Shown here in pieces: positions 55,722-64,000 of a DNA stretch of 64,000 nucleotides. The stretch lies in contig JAXMKZ010000005.1 in assembly GCA_034370385.1 (NCBI GenBank), positions 62,001 to 126,000 of the forward strand. The letters are read 5' to 3'. A program made the position numbers and the translations under genes. The notes beneath the pieces were generated by a model. The model saw only the letters and a program-made list of their open reading frames with translations. It made no database searches and was not told the DNA's origin. How positions within the stretch are numbered: the first letter of the stretch is position 1; each line of letters begins with the position of its first letter. This DNA is from Coriobacteriia bacterium (GTDB lineage Bacteria; Actinomycetota; Coriobacteriia; Anaerosomatales; PHET01).

Positions 55722-55984
55722 CGAGTCCGATAGACGTCCGCACGGTGGTCGATGCGCGTCACACGGATGATCGCGTCGTGCTCGATGCGGAAGACCACTC
55801 GGTACGGTCCGCGCTTGGCCACACGGTATCCCGCAAGGTCCTGCTCGAGCTCCTTGCTCAGGCGCAGGGGATTCTCCAGCAACGGCCCCGTGATGAGCTC
55901 AACAATCGCTGCGGCAGCGAACTCCGGAATCCGGGCGAGCACCCGATCGGCCGCGGCAGCGACCTTGAGCTCGTAGGCGGCCAC
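55718..55984 (-). CDS. RelE/ParE-family toxin
   Basis: The 88-residue product has the RelE fold pattern: YELKVAAAADRVLARIPE, LENPLRLSKELEQDLAGYRVAKRGPYRVVFRI and a final IIRVTRIDHRADVY. The Arg/Tyr and basic residues in GYRVAKRGPYRVVF fit the RelE active region, which cleaves mRNA on the ribosome. It lies 3 bp downstream of its antitoxin. Its stop overlaps the cca stop. Confidence 0.9.
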   Translation of the reverse strand: MAAYELKVAAAADRVLARIPEFAAAAIVELITGPLLENPLRLSKELEQDLAGYRVAKRGPYRVVFRIEHDAIIRVTRIDHRADVYRTR

Positions 55985-55987
55985 CGG

Positions 55988-56263
55988 CTAGCCCTTCGGC
56001 AAGTACTTGGCGCGCAACTCGGCAGCGGTGAAGTACTCGCCCCGGTCGATTTCGGCGTCCGCTGCCCGAATCTCCTCAAGCGCGCCGGGCGTGGACAGGA
56101 TGTCGAGAGTCTCCTCGAGGCTCTCGAGATCGTCCGGGCTCATGATGATCGCGGCGGGCTTGCCGTGACGCGTGATGATGACACGCTGCTGCTGACTCTC
56201 GACAAGATCGACGATCTCGGAGAGGTGGGCTTTGACGTCGGCGAGCGAGCGTGTCTCAGACAT
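55988..56263 (-). CDS. Phd/YefM-family antitoxin
   Basis: From ATG 56263 the product has 91 residues. It starts METR-like (MSETRSLADVKAHLSEIVDLVE), then RVIITRHGKPAAIIMSPDDLESLEETLDIL, a standard Phd/YefM fold; the C-terminal part (from about 60) should wrap the toxin. A further ATG 18 bp upstream is possible. A palindrome covers its start region, which fits autoregulation by the complex. Confidence 0.9.
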   Translation of the reverse strand: MSETRSLADVKAHLSEIVDLVESQQQRVIITRHGKPAAIIMSPDDLESLEETLDILSTPGALEEIRAADAEIDRGEYFTAAELRAKYLPKG

Positions 56264-56281
56264 GACCAGAATTCTAGTCAT
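56262..56281. promoter_or_regulatory. Operator palindrome over the antitoxin start
   Basis: ATGACCAGAA and TTCTAGTCAT are 10-bp arms that pair at 9 of 10 positions. The element overlaps the antitoxin start codon, so binding by the antitoxin or the antitoxin/toxin complex would block transcription initiation or elongation. Confidence 0.6.
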
Positions 56282-56344
56282 ATCGAGTGAGGTGGTCAAC
56301 CGCCGTCACCGTATCGGCGGCCACCACCGCCTCGACTCCTGGTA

Positions 56345-56575
56345 CTACAACCCGCTACGCGTGCGTATCTCGAGCAACGCGCCATCGATCAGTGCGCTCG
56401 AAGCGAACGCCGACAACGAGGACTTGATCTCACCCGCCACGGTGTCGTAGTCGTCGTTGCTGAAGTCCTCAGCGCGCTTGCCGAGCTTCATCGCCGTCGA
56501 GCGCATGCATATCTCCGCTGCCGGTTTGCCCACCAGCGGCGCGAGAACGTCGACGCTGTTGCTGTAGATGCTCAT
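56345..56575 (-). CDS. Small protein of unknown function
   Basis: ATG 56575 with AAGGGGG upstream gives a 76-residue soluble protein (MSIYSNSVDVLAPLVGKPAAE ... SDDYD-like acidic segment ... ALLEIRTRSGL). No domain recognised. It lies 13 bp downstream of the membrane-protein gene at 56589 and is probably co-transcribed with it. Confidence 0.55.
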   Translation of the reverse strand: MSIYSNSVDVLAPLVGKPAAEICMRSTAMKLGKRAEDFSNDDYDTVAGEIKSSLSAFASSALIDGALLEIRTRSGL

Positions 56576-56588
56576 CTCGCTCGCCCCC

Positions 56589-57386
56589 TTAGGCCTTCGG
56601 CTTCTGGATATCAACGGCCAACGAAGCACCGGTCGCCACGATCGTGAATCCGAACCACCAACCTGCGTCGATGATGCTTCCGCTTTGGTAGGTACCGTTC
56701 CAGACAGTCACGTTGTAGGCGACGTCGGAGATTGCCACCAGAACGTACCCACCCACCGCGCACCACCACGGCCAGGCGATTCGCCCGCCCGCCAGCTTGC
56801 CTGCCGTGATCGCCAGCGCCACGCCGGGAAGCAGAATCAACCAGATGTCGCCGAGCGGATAGAACATGGAGATAGCCTTGGCGAGCTGGTCCATCGACGT
56901 GTCGGCGAGGATTGGTGAGAACACCGTGAAGTAGAGTCCGATCGTTGCCAGAACGCACAGCGCCCCCGATATCAGCAGTGCCGGTTTCAGGTCGAACAGC
57001 GCCTTGAACGAGAGGAGGGCCGTCAGCACTCCGACGGCAGCAAACGGATACATGGACAGGTAGAAGACGTCGGCGAGACTCGGGAACGGAACCTCGACAG
57101 CGAGAACCGCTTCGTAGTAGGTCCAGACGATTTGGCCCAGCTGGAACGATGCCACGCCCGCCGCAAGCCAGGCCCACTGTTTGCCGACGGGCTCGTTGAG
57201 TCCGAGCTGGAGCACGGCCCACACCATCACGAGCACGGCGAACACTCCCGTGATCACACTCGGAGCGTTGCTAAGCCACGCGCTCGCGCCTTCCCCCGCG
57301 GCGACGATCGCAGCGTACAAGGCGACCGAGATGGCCACCCCGACACCGAACACGAGCCACGTGCGCACCGAGACTACCTTGCCCAT
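56589..57386 (-). CDS. Multipass membrane protein, sensor-domain-like
   Basis: From ATG 57386 (preceded by GGGGAGGG) the 265-residue product has about seven to eight transmembrane helices. The segment FPSLADVFYLSMYPFAAVGVL is typical of integral-membrane sensor domains seen at the N-termini of GGDEF proteins, but no signalling domain follows here. Function is unknown. It is one of a pair with the 76-residue protein. Confidence 0.7.
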   Translation of the reverse strand: MGKVVSVRTWLVFGVGVAISVALYAAIVAAGEGASAWLSNAPSVITGVFAVLVMVWAVLQLGLNEPVGKQWAWLAAGVASFQLGQIVWTYYEAVLAVEVPFPSLADVFYLSMYPFAAVGVLTALLSFKALFDLKPALLISGALCVLATIGLYFTVFSPILADTSMDQLAKAISMFYPLGDIWLILLPGVALAITAGKLAGGRIAWPWWCAVGGYVLVAISDVAYNVTVWNGTYQSGSIIDAGWWFGFTIVATGASLAVDIQKPKA

Positions 57387-57527
57387 GTGCCCTCCCCCCA
57401 CGTTGAAGCCGCCGAAGTGCGACTCCCCTTCCTTTATCGGGCTCGTACCCGAAACCATGAGCACGAATGCGGGGCGCCGCAGGCGTGCCGCGCCGGGCGC
57501 TGCAGAGTCGCGTGCGACGCGCTGTAC

Positions 57528-58112
57528 CTACCCGGCCACCGCCGCGAACAGCATCCACGCCCCCACGAGGCCGACGATCGCGCCTGCGATCACGCAGGCC
57601 CAATACGTCGCCCGGTAGCCGGCATCGTGGTACGGACGCCATCCCGTGGTCACCGGAACGGGTCGCAGCACCGCCTCTCCGCGAAGTGCCAGCAGAATCG
57701 GAGCGAGCCCCATCGGCACGAACACGACCGCGCATATGATCCAGCCCCAGGCGACACCCCCGTCCCCCGGCGGGCTCAGTCCCATCACCGCGAACTGGTA
57801 GCCCAGTGAGACGAAGAGCCCCACCCAGACCGGAAGCAACAGGTTGAATCCGCCGGCGCGCAGCGAGAACAGCAACGACAGCCCGCCGAACAGGAACCCG
57901 CCCAGAATGGACACCGGGACGAGTCCCGCCCAGAGCGGGGCGGGGAACGCGATGACGTACGGACCGCCGGCCGCGACGAAGCCGCCAATGCTCATGATCG
58001 CCCGCGCAGCGAAGTTCAGAAACGTCACGGCGAAGGCCAGGGCCGCCGAACAGACCGCCAGGCCGACCAGCAAGCCTACGGTACGAGCCGTCCATGCACC
58101 CCGTTCGGTCAC
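57528..58112 (-). CDS. Multipass membrane protein
   Basis: The 194-residue product has about five hydrophobic helices (near 10-30, 50-72, 85-105, 120-140 and 170-190) with small charged loops. There is no recognisable motif. It starts GTG at 58112 and lies downstream of purA on the same strand, with a 30-bp gap. Confidence 0.6.
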   Translation of the reverse strand: MTERGAWTARTVGLLVGLAVCSAALAFAVTFLNFAARAIMSIGGFVAAGGPYVIAFPAPLWAGLVPVSILGGFLFGGLSLLFSLRAGGFNLLLPVWVGLFVSLGYQFAVMGLSPPGDGGVAWGWIICAVVFVPMGLAPILLALRGEAVLRPVPVTTGWRPYHDAGYRATYWACVIAGAIVGLVGAWMLFAAVAG

Positions 58113-58142
58113 TGGCGCCCCTTCGGGTCTCAGAGCACCTCG

Positions 58143-59432
58143 CTACGCCCGCGGCTCCCAGCGGCGCATGATCGTCTGCTCGCGGCTCGGACCGACCGCG
58201 ATCATCGAGACCGGAACGTCCGCCAGCTCCTCGAGGTAGAGAACGTAGTCGCGCGCCTCCTTGGGCAGCTCCTCGAAGGTGCGACAGTGCGTGATATCGC
58301 TCTTCCAGCCGGGCAGCTCCTCGTAGATGGGCTTGGCGTGGTGGAAGACCGTCTGGTGGCACGGCAGGTTGTTGTACCGATGCCCTTCGTACTCGTAAGC
58401 GACGCACACCTTGATGGTGTCGAGCTGCGAGAGCACGTCGAGCTTCGTGATGATGAGGTCGGTGAGACCCGAGATCTGCACCGTGTAGCGCACGATCACC
58501 GCGTCGTACCAGCCGGCGCGGCGCTCGCGGCCCGTCGTGGTGCCGAATTCGTGGCCCACATCGATAAGGTGGCGGCCGGTCTCGTCGTCGAGTTCTGTCG
58601 GGAACGGGCCTGAACCGACGCGCGTGATGTAGGCCTTCGCGATGCCGAGGACGCGATCGATGCGGCGGGGCCCCACGCCGGCGCCCGTGCACGCGCCACC
58701 CGCCGTCGGCGACGACGAGGTCACAAACGGGTACGTGCCGTGATCGAGGTCGAGCAGTGTGCCCTGCGCTCCCTCGAACAGCACCCACTGATCGGCGTCG
58801 AGGGCCTTGTTGACCACGAACGACGTGTCGGCGATGTGCGGCTTGATGCGCTCGGCGTAGGGCAGGTACTCCTCGGCGATCTGCTCGACCGTGTAGGTGG
58901 GCAGGCCATGGAGCTTCTCGAGAAGGTCGTTCTTCTCGTGCAGCGCCGCCTCGACCTTCTTGCGGAAGATGTGCTCGTCCTGCAGGTCTTGGACGCGCAG
59001 TCCCATCCTGCTCGCCTTGTCCATGTACGCCGGTCCGATGCCTCGACGCGTCGTGCCGATCTCCAGCTTGCCCAGCCGGCGCTCGGACGCTCCATCCAGG
59101 TCCTTGTGGTACGGCATGATGATGTGAGCGTTGCAGCTGATGAGCAGCCGGTGCGTGGAGAGATCGTCGGCCTCGAGCCGGTCCATCTCCTCGAGCAGGA
59201 CCTTCGGGTCGATGACGCACCCGTTGCCGATGACCGGCGTGATGTGCGGGTACATGATCCCGCTGGGAATGAGGTGCAGCTTCAGGGTGCGCCCGCCGTG
59301 AATGACGGTGTGCCCCGCGTTGTTCCCGCCCTGGAAGCGGACGACGTAGTCGAAGTCGTCTGCGATGAGGTCGGTGATCTTGCCCTTACCTTCGTCGCCC
59401 CACTGGGCGCCGACGAGGACGATTCCGGCCAT
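58143..59432 (-). CDS. purA: Adenylosuccinate synthetase
   Basis: The 429-residue product has the PurA motifs: [17 protein letters not shown] (GTP loop and catalytic Asp), [48 protein letters not shown] and the [29 protein letters not shown] region. It joins IMP and aspartate using GTP. The gene is the usual length. It is first in a minus-strand run with the membrane-protein genes downstream. Confidence 0.98.
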   Translation of the reverse strand: MAGIVLVGAQWGDEGKGKITDLIADDFDYVVRFQGGNNAGHTVIHGGRTLKLHLIPSGIMYPHITPVIGNGCVIDPKVLLEEMDRLEADDLSTHRLLISCNAHIIMPYHKDLDGASERRLGKLEIGTTRRGIGPAYMDKASRMGLRVQDLQDEHIFRKKVEAALHEKNDLLEKLHGLPTYTVEQIAEEYLPYAERIKPHIADTSFVVNKALDADQWVLFEGAQGTLLDLDHGTYPFVTSSSPTAGGACTGAGVGPRRIDRVLGIAKAYITRVGSGPFPTELDDETGRHLIDVGHEFGTTTGRERRAGWYDAVIVRYTVQISGLTDLIITKLDVLSQLDTIKVCVAYEYEGHRYNNLPCHQTVFHHAKPIYEELPGWKSDITHCRTFEELPKEARDYVLYLEELADVPVSMIAVGPSREQTIMRRWEPRA

Positions 59433-59548
59433 ATGATGACTCCCGTGCTCTCTGAATCGGCTCCGCGGACACTGATAGCCGCTCCCGAGCCGTGCGCTGC
59501 CTGCTCCCGAAGGCGCGCGTGCGCTCCACTAGGGTGAAGCGAACCGGA

Positions 59549-59566
59549 GCGTAGTATGCTCTACGC
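59549..59566. promoter_or_regulatory. Inverted repeat in the purA-hemerythrin gap
   Basis: GCGTAG and CTACGC flank TATGCT in the 194-bp divergent gap. TATGCT could be a -10 box for the hemerythrin gene. No other feature is seen in the gap. Confidence 0.35.
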
Positions 59567-59626
59567 GCGCACGGAGCGCCAGCGCACAGAAGGCAAATCA
59601 CGACGGCGAGCACGACAGAGGGGGCG

Positions 59627-60043
59627 TTGAAGGCTATGGGGCGATGGACTCCGGCGCTTCTGACCGGCAACTCGGTGGTCGACGCCGAGCACCGGGAACT
59701 CATCGCACTGGTCGACCGACTGGAGCTGACGGGTAACGGGCCCGACGGAACCGGCATAGCCGAGGCGCTCGACGAGCTCACGGACTACGTCCACGTCCAC
59801 TTCCAGATGGAAGAGAAGCTCATGCGGCGCGAGGGGTACCCTGCCGACGCGTTTGAGGCGCACATCGCCGAGCATGAGACGCTTCGCCGCAAGACCGAGG
59901 AGTTCGCGCGGGAGTACGAGGATGGGAAGCTCGATTCAGTGGACCCGGTCGTGGAGTTCCTCTACGAGTGGTTCTCGCACCACATAGCCCAGGTCGATAC
60001 CGCCATGGCTGAGCACGTACGCGCGAACCATGCGCGATCGTAG
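59627..60043 (+). CDS. Bacteriohemerythrin
   Basis: The 138-residue four-helix protein has the diiron ligand set of hemerythrins: DAEHREL, YVHVHFQMEEKLM, HIAEHETL and HHIAQVD. It binds oxygen (or senses it) in anaerobes and microaerophiles. TTG 59627 is given; ATG 59636 is equally plausible, as AGAGGGGG lies upstream of both. It overlaps the CapA gene by 14 bp. Confidence 0.95.
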   Translation: MKAMGRWTPALLTGNSVVDAEHRELIALVDRLELTGNGPDGTGIAEALDELTDYVHVHFQMEEKLMRREGYPADAFEAHIAEHETLRRKTEEFAREYEDGKLDSVDPVVEFLYEWFSHHIAQVDTAMAEHVRANHARS

Positions 60044-61283
60044 GGGTCGGACCAACGGCAGGTCGCAGATCGGGGCGTATCGACGAGCGCGCCGTCGGCG
60101 GCTCACCGTGCTCAGCGTGGTCGCCCTCGTCGTCATCGCCGCGCTGGGCGCAGGGGTCGTACTCGGCTCCGACTACGTGCGCGGCCTCGGGGACGCACAG
60201 CCGCTCCCGCCGTCTTCGGCTAACGCCACATCCGCGCCAGCCACCCAGCCCGTCGGCAGCTCACAGGCTGCAACGGCTTCGGCCGAGGCCTCGGTCGCCT
60301 CGGCGTCTGCCCCCTCGCCAGACACCACACGCATCATCGAGATCGGCTGGGTCGGCGACCTCACCCCCGGCTCGAAGTACGGCAACCCGCCTGAGGACGG
60401 TCGCGCGCTGTTCGAGTACACGCGTGAGTACCTGACCGAGCCCGACATCATGATGGCGAATCTCGAGGGCACCTTCGGTACGGGTGGACCCTCGAAGTGC
60501 GACGGCCGAGACTCCTCTGTGTGCTACGCCTTCCAGGCTCCTCCGAAGAACGCAGAGTCCCTGGCGTGGGCAGGCATCGACGTGGTCAACCTCGCGAACA
60601 ACCACACGCGCGACTACCTTGCCGAAGGTCTCGCCTCGACGCGCGAGGCGCTCAAGGCCCATGAGATCGCGTACACGGGACTTGTCGACACCGTTGCGAT
60701 CGAAGAGGTCGACGGCGTGCGAGTCGCGATCCTCGGGTTCTCGCCGTACTCGTGGAGTCCTGATATCGGCAACCTCACGGCCGCAAAAGAGCTGGTCCGC
60801 GCGGCCGGGAAGGACGCCGACATCGTGGTCGTGCTGATGCACGCCGGTGCCGAAGGCGCAGACAAGACGCGCACACCGAAGGGGGCCGAGACCGCCTACG
60901 GCGAGTTCCGCGGTGACTCGCGGGCCTTCTCGCATGCGGTCATCGACGCCGGTGCCGACCTCGTGCTGGGCTCGGGTCCACACGTGGTGCGCGGCATGGA
61001 GGAGTACAAGGGCCGGCTGGTGGCGTACTCGCTGGGCAACTTCGCAGGCTGGAAGAACTTCTCGCGCGCCGGGCGGCTTGCGCTTTCCGGCCTGCTGACC
61101 GTGCGTCTGGATGAGGACGGGCGGGTCGTTGACGGAAGATGGCGCTCACTTCGGATCGCCGAGCCCGGGGTACCGAAGCCGGATTCCGACCACACTTCGG
61201 CCAAGCTCGTGCAGAGCCTGTCCGAGCAGGACTTCGAGACGCCGGTACAACTCGAGAAGGACGGCACCTTCACCTTCGAGTAG
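60030..61283 (+). CDS. CapA-family protein
   Basis: The 417-residue product has an N-terminal anchor (about 24-47), a Ser/Ala/Pro-rich linker (55-98) and a CapA calcineurin-like phosphoesterase domain: EIGWVGDLTPG, IMMANLEGTFG, VNLANNHTRDY, VVVLMHAGAE and VLGSGPHVVRGMEEYKGRLVAYSLGNFAGW. CapA-type proteins act in poly-gamma-glutamate synthesis, but many have other or unknown roles. Only CapA is present here. It overlaps the hemerythrin gene. Confidence 0.9.
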   Translation: MRDRRGRTNGRSQIGAYRRARRRRLTVLSVVALVVIAALGAGVVLGSDYVRGLGDAQPLPPSSANATSAPATQPVGSSQAATASAEASVASASAPSPDTTRIIEIGWVGDLTPGSKYGNPPEDGRALFEYTREYLTEPDIMMANLEGTFGTGGPSKCDGRDSSVCYAFQAPPKNAESLAWAGIDVVNLANNHTRDYLAEGLASTREALKAHEIAYTGLVDTVAIEEVDGVRVAILGFSPYSWSPDIGNLTAAKELVRAAGKDADIVVVLMHAGAEGADKTRTPKGAETAYGEFRGDSRAFSHAVIDAGADLVLGSGPHVVRGMEEYKGRLVAYSLGNFAGWKNFSRAGRLALSGLLTVRLDEDGRVVDGRWRSLRIAEPGVPKPDSDHTSAKLVQSLSEQDFETPVQLEKDGTFTFE

Positions 61284-61331
61284 TGGCCGGAAGAGTACGC
61301 ACACAGCGCCGTGCACCCGCGAACTCCGCGC

Positions 61332-62348
61332 CTACCGCGCCGCGCTCGCCACGCCCTCGACGATGGGCGCTGGGGCAGGACCGAAGAGTCGCACGGTGGC
61401 CTTCACATACCAGGCGGCCGCCTGCACCTGCACCACATAGGCGATCGCCAGAACGAGCGCCGCTTCAGGACCGAAGCTGGCGATGGCGATACCCAGTGCG
61501 ATGGAGAGGTTTCGCATCACGGTGCCGTAGACGAGTGCGATCGCGTCACCGCGCGGCAGCAACGCCCGTCCCACCACCGTCGACAAGGCAAAATTGACCG
61601 CGTAGAACAGCGACAGCGGCACGGCGATGACCAGTAGCAGTTCGGGGCGGCTGACGATCATCTGCGCCTTGAGCCCGATGGCCAGAAACACGATGGCAAG
61701 CACGCCGATCGTCGAGATACCGGGCAGCACCGGCAGGACGGCGCTCTTGAATCGCTCGGCTCCCATGCGCCGCATGAGCACGAAGCGTGTGATCTGCCCC
61801 GCCAGCATCGGCACGCCGACGACAAGCAGCACCGTTCGGATCACCGCGAACAGGTGGACCGGCACGATGGCACCGGCCATCACCTTCAAGTAGAACGGCG
61901 CCAGCAGCGATGCGGCCACCAACCCGATCACCGTCATCTTCACGGCTGCGCCGACGTTGCCCTTGGCAAACCCGGTCCAACTGATCGTCATTCCGCTTGT
62001 GGGGAAGAGCCCCGCGAGCACCATGCCGACGTAGAGCGCCGGCTCCTCAGCGAAGAAGACGTGCGCGAGGCCCCACGCGATGAGCGGCAGGACGATGAAG
62101 TCGAGCCCCATCGCAAGCCCGACCGCCTTCGCATCCTTGCCCGCCGCGAGTTCGCTCAGCCGGAAGTTCACGAGCATCGGGAAGACCATGAGCATGGTCA
62201 GCGGAAGCACCAGTACCGACAGCGGCGTCAGGTCGAAGACCAGCCCGGCGACCAAGCCGAGCACCAGGGCGACGGGGATCAACACCACGAGATGCTTGGA
62301 GAGATTCGCGAGGACCGCCGTGGGACCGGTGGATGGAGACTCGGGCAT
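61332..62348 (-). CDS. BASS/Acr3-like transporter
   Basis: The 338-residue membrane protein has about nine to ten helices in the bile-acid:sodium symporter/arsenite-exporter superfamily layout. FPMLVNFRLSEL, LAGLFPTSGMTISWTGFAKGNVGAAVKMTVIG and ALVYGTVMRNLSIALGIAIASFG are its conserved helix-break motifs. No conserved Cys as in Acr3 is evident, so the cargo (arsenite, organic anion or sulfur oxyanion) is open. A CsoR/CstR-type palindrome lies upstream. Confidence 0.86.
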   Translation of the reverse strand: MPESPSTGPTAVLANLSKHLVVLIPVALVLGLVAGLVFDLTPLSVLVLPLTMLMVFPMLVNFRLSELAAGKDAKAVGLAMGLDFIVLPLIAWGLAHVFFAEEPALYVGMVLAGLFPTSGMTISWTGFAKGNVGAAVKMTVIGLVAASLLAPFYLKVMAGAIVPVHLFAVIRTVLLVVGVPMLAGQITRFVLMRRMGAERFKSAVLPVLPGISTIGVLAIVFLAIGLKAQMIVSRPELLLVIAVPLSLFYAVNFALSTVVGRALLPRGDAIALVYGTVMRNLSIALGIAIASFGPEAALVLAIAYVVQVQAAAWYVKATVRLFGPAPAPIVEGVASAAR

Positions 62349-62410
62349 GGGTCACACTCCAGAAACGACGTGCGGGGACTCCGGAAACGGAGCATGGGCG
62401 GGCAGTCCGT

Positions 62411-62426
62411 ATACCCGTAGGGGTAT
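62411..62426. promoter_or_regulatory. CsoR/CstR-like operator upstream of the BASS transporter
   Basis: ATACCC and GGGTAT flank a GTAG centre (16 bp). This resembles the operators of the CsoR family, in particular those of CstR, which are bound by copper-, nickel- or persulfide-responsive repressors. It lies 63 bp before the transporter start, in the gap after the FAD-dehydrogenase gene. No CsoR-family gene is in the window. Confidence 0.55.
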
Positions 62427-62463
62427 TCTAGGCGGGGAGGCGATTCCGTGCAACCCTCTGCCG

Positions 62464-63843
62464 CTAGGCTGCTCCCGAGGCGATCGCTCGTGCCGCTATG
62501 ACGCCGCTTGCCCCTGCCTGGACCAATCCGCGCGTGATGCCGGCTCCGTCACCCACCGCGTACAGCCCCTCGATGCGTGTGCGCAGCGTGCTGTCGACTT
62601 CAAGCCGCGACGAGTAGAACTTGACCTCGACGCCGTACATGAGCGTGCTCGGACCGGCAATACCGGGAACGAGTGCATCGAGCGCCTCCAGGAACTCGAT
62701 GATGTCTGTCAGATGCCGGTAGGGCAGCACCGCAGACAGGTCCCCCGGTGTCGCGCCGTGCAAGGTGGGCTCAGCGAGTCCCTGGGCGATGCGCTCGGGC
62801 GTCGAGCGTCTGCCGGCCTTCAGGTCGCTGTAACGCTGAACAAGGATGCCGTCGCCGAGCAGGTTGGCAAGACGCGCAATCGAGCGCCCGTACGCGAGCG
62901 GATCGTTGAAGGGCTCGGTGAAGCGCTGGCTGACAAGGACGGCGAAGTTGGTGTAGCCGGTCTTGGACTCGGCGAAGCTGTGGCCGTTGACCGTCACGAC
63001 GTCGCCATAGCTCTCGGTCGTGACCTCCCCGTAGGGGTTCATGCAAAACGTGCGCACCGTGTCGCCGAACGTCTTCGTGTGGTAGATGAGTTTCGCCTCG
63101 TAGAGGGGCGTGGTGAGGCGCTCCATCACCGGCGCCGGGCACTCGACACGCACACCGATATCGACCGCATTGTTCGCGAGCGGAATCCTCAGCGCCTGGG
63201 CCTGCTGAGCGAGCCAATCGGCGCCCTCACGCCCCGGTGCGGCGATGACAGCGTCAGCTCGCACGGTGCTGCCATCGGAAAGCTCGACGCCGATGACGCG
63301 CCCTTCCTCGGCAAGAATCCGGACCGCCGCCACCTCCGTCCGGATCTCTACGCCCACCTGCTCGAGGTGCTCCCTCATGGCGTCGAGCACCTTGGGGGAT
63401 CGCTCGGTACCCAAGTGCCGGATTCGCATGGGGATGAGCTTCATGCCGGCAAGCGTCGCCTCGTGCTGGAGCGCGGTCGCGGTCTCGGCATCCGGCCCGT
63501 GGACCTCTTCAACGGCGCCGAACTCGAGCCACAGCCCATCCGCGTAGGACAGCAACTCCTCGAGCGCCGGCTTCTCAACGTAGTCCGGCAGCCAGCCGCC
63601 GACCTCCGTGGTCAAGGTGAGTTTGCCATCGGAGAACGCGCCGGCCCCTCCCCACCCGGTCATGATGTCGCACGTCCTGCAGCCCACGCACGCCGTCTCG
63701 CGCGCCGGGCACCGCCGCTTGGAGATCGCATGACCCTTCTCGACGATGAGCACCCGGTCGACTCCTCTGCGGGTGAGCTCCAGAGCCGCGAAGATGCCGG
63801 CCGGGCCAGCTCCAACGATGATGACTTGAGTGGCGTCTGACAC
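62464..63843 (-). CDS. FAD-dependent dehydrogenase (COG2509-like)
   Basis: The 459-residue product has an FAD-binding loop (VIIVGAGPAGIFAALEL), a Cys-rich segment (RRCPARETACVGCRTCDIMTGWGGAGAFSDGKL), and the C-terminal GLYAVGDGAGITRGLVQAGASG motif. Such uncharacterised FAD-dependent dehydrogenases are widespread. The four Cys in the segment may bind a cluster or a metal. The substrate is unknown. It is 35 bp downstream of the dnaB 3' end on the same strand. Confidence 0.87.
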   Translation of the reverse strand: MSDATQVIIVGAGPAGIFAALELTRRGVDRVLIVEKGHAISKRRCPARETACVGCRTCDIMTGWGGAGAFSDGKLTLTTEVGGWLPDYVEKPALEELLSYADGLWLEFGAVEEVHGPDAETATALQHEATLAGMKLIPMRIRHLGTERSPKVLDAMREHLEQVGVEIRTEVAAVRILAEEGRVIGVELSDGSTVRADAVIAAPGREGADWLAQQAQALRIPLANNAVDIGVRVECPAPVMERLTTPLYEAKLIYHTKTFGDTVRTFCMNPYGEVTTESYGDVVTVNGHSFAESKTGYTNFAVLVSQRFTEPFNDPLAYGRSIARLANLLGDGILVQRYSDLKAGRRSTPERIAQGLAEPTLHGATPGDLSAVLPYRHLTDIIEFLEALDALVPGIAGPSTLMYGVEVKFYSSRLEVDSTLRTRIEGLYAVGDGAGITRGLVQAGASGVIAARAIASGAA

Positions 63844-63878
63844 GCGTGATCTCCTTGCGCTGCGACGCGCGCTGCGCC

Positions 63879-64000
63879 CTACAGCTCGCGCGCGGGATTC
63901 GTGAACTTGGTGTACTGCTCGATGAAGACCAGGTCGGCGGTGCCGAGCGGGCCGTTGCGGTGCTTCGCCACGATGATCTCGGCTGTGCCCAGATCGGGTC
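63879..64000 (-). CDS. dnaB: Replicative DNA helicase, C-terminal end (partial)
   Basis: The window cuts the gene. The last 40 codons on the minus strand read ...LGTAEIIVAKHRNGPLGTADLVFIEQYTKFTNPAREL and TAG. That is the typical end of the RecA-like domain of DnaB, including the KHRNGP motif at the arginine-finger region. The rest of the gene lies beyond the right edge. Confidence 0.93.
   Translation of the reverse strand, partial: PDLGTAEIIVAKHRNGPLGTADLVFIEQYTKFTNPAREL

Noticed and set aside
62080-63840. 586-codon open frame antisense to the BASS and FAD-dehydrogenase genes
   Set aside because: It spans two well-supported genes and their gap, with no recognisable domain.

Overview
The window is a GC-rich, gene-dense bacterial chromosome segment with about 64 protein-coding genes, no tRNA or rRNA, no CRISPR array and no recognisable transposase or integrase. 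The gene content suggests an anaerobic or microaerophilic Gram-positive of the Actinomycetota, possibly a Coriobacteriia relative. This is inference, from a MacA/MacB-type exporter without an outer-membrane channel, rubrerythrin, bacteriohemerythrin, a long-form HisG, a LOR/SDH enzyme and very GC-rich codon use. Genes lie close together, many with ATGA or GTGA stop/start overlaps, and two convergent pairs share a CTAG as both stops.

Layout. 1-1078: a tautomerase-like fragment coupled to a metallo-beta-lactamase-fold hydrolase. 1138-8447: four membrane or zinc-ribbon proteins and a 1328-residue secreted protein of unknown function; the last gene (RDD family) is split by a frameshift in a C5 repeat. 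8564-9730: a double CDGSH iron-sulfur protein and a small membrane protein. 9756-15153: a MacA/MacB-like exporter and a NarL-type two-component system; the same 22-bp palindrome precedes both operons. 15230-21124: CocE/NonD hydrolase, a membrane-anchored spermidine-synthase-like protein and a DUF2252 protein. 21161-26264: TypA, a cytochrome b-like membrane protein and pseudouridine degradation (PsuK/PsuG). 26339-36418: a HAMP protein with no output domain, acetyltransferase, glycosyltransferase, Ada-like methyltransferase, rubrerythrin, aldo-keto reductase, HisG, a YoeB toxin with an amputated antitoxin, a 32-residue micro-ORF facing a LysR regulator, and an NAD(P)-binding protein.

36518-46210 is a transition-metal region. 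CopA has three heavy-metal domains and is grouped with two cupredoxin-domain proteins (one fused to a TauE/SafE-type membrane domain), a DUF7282-like lipoprotein and a small protein overlapping the copA start. Next to it lies an ECF nickel/cobalt transporter (CbiM/NikMN, CbiQ, CbiO) and NikR, with a palindrome matching NikR operator geometry.

46224-50929 holds a SOUL protein, MsrB, a flavin disulfide-reductase homologue, CrcB, a LOR/SDH enzyme and a lone pseudopilin. 51034-55721 carries purine genes (purE, purD), a HemN/HemW-type radical SAM protein and the CCA-adding enzyme. 55718-56263 is an intact Phd/RelE toxin-antitoxin pair with an operator over the antitoxin start. The right end has membrane proteins, purA, hemerythrin, CapA, a BASS-family transporter behind a CsoR/CstR-like operator, an FAD-dependent dehydrogenase and the 3' end of dnaB.
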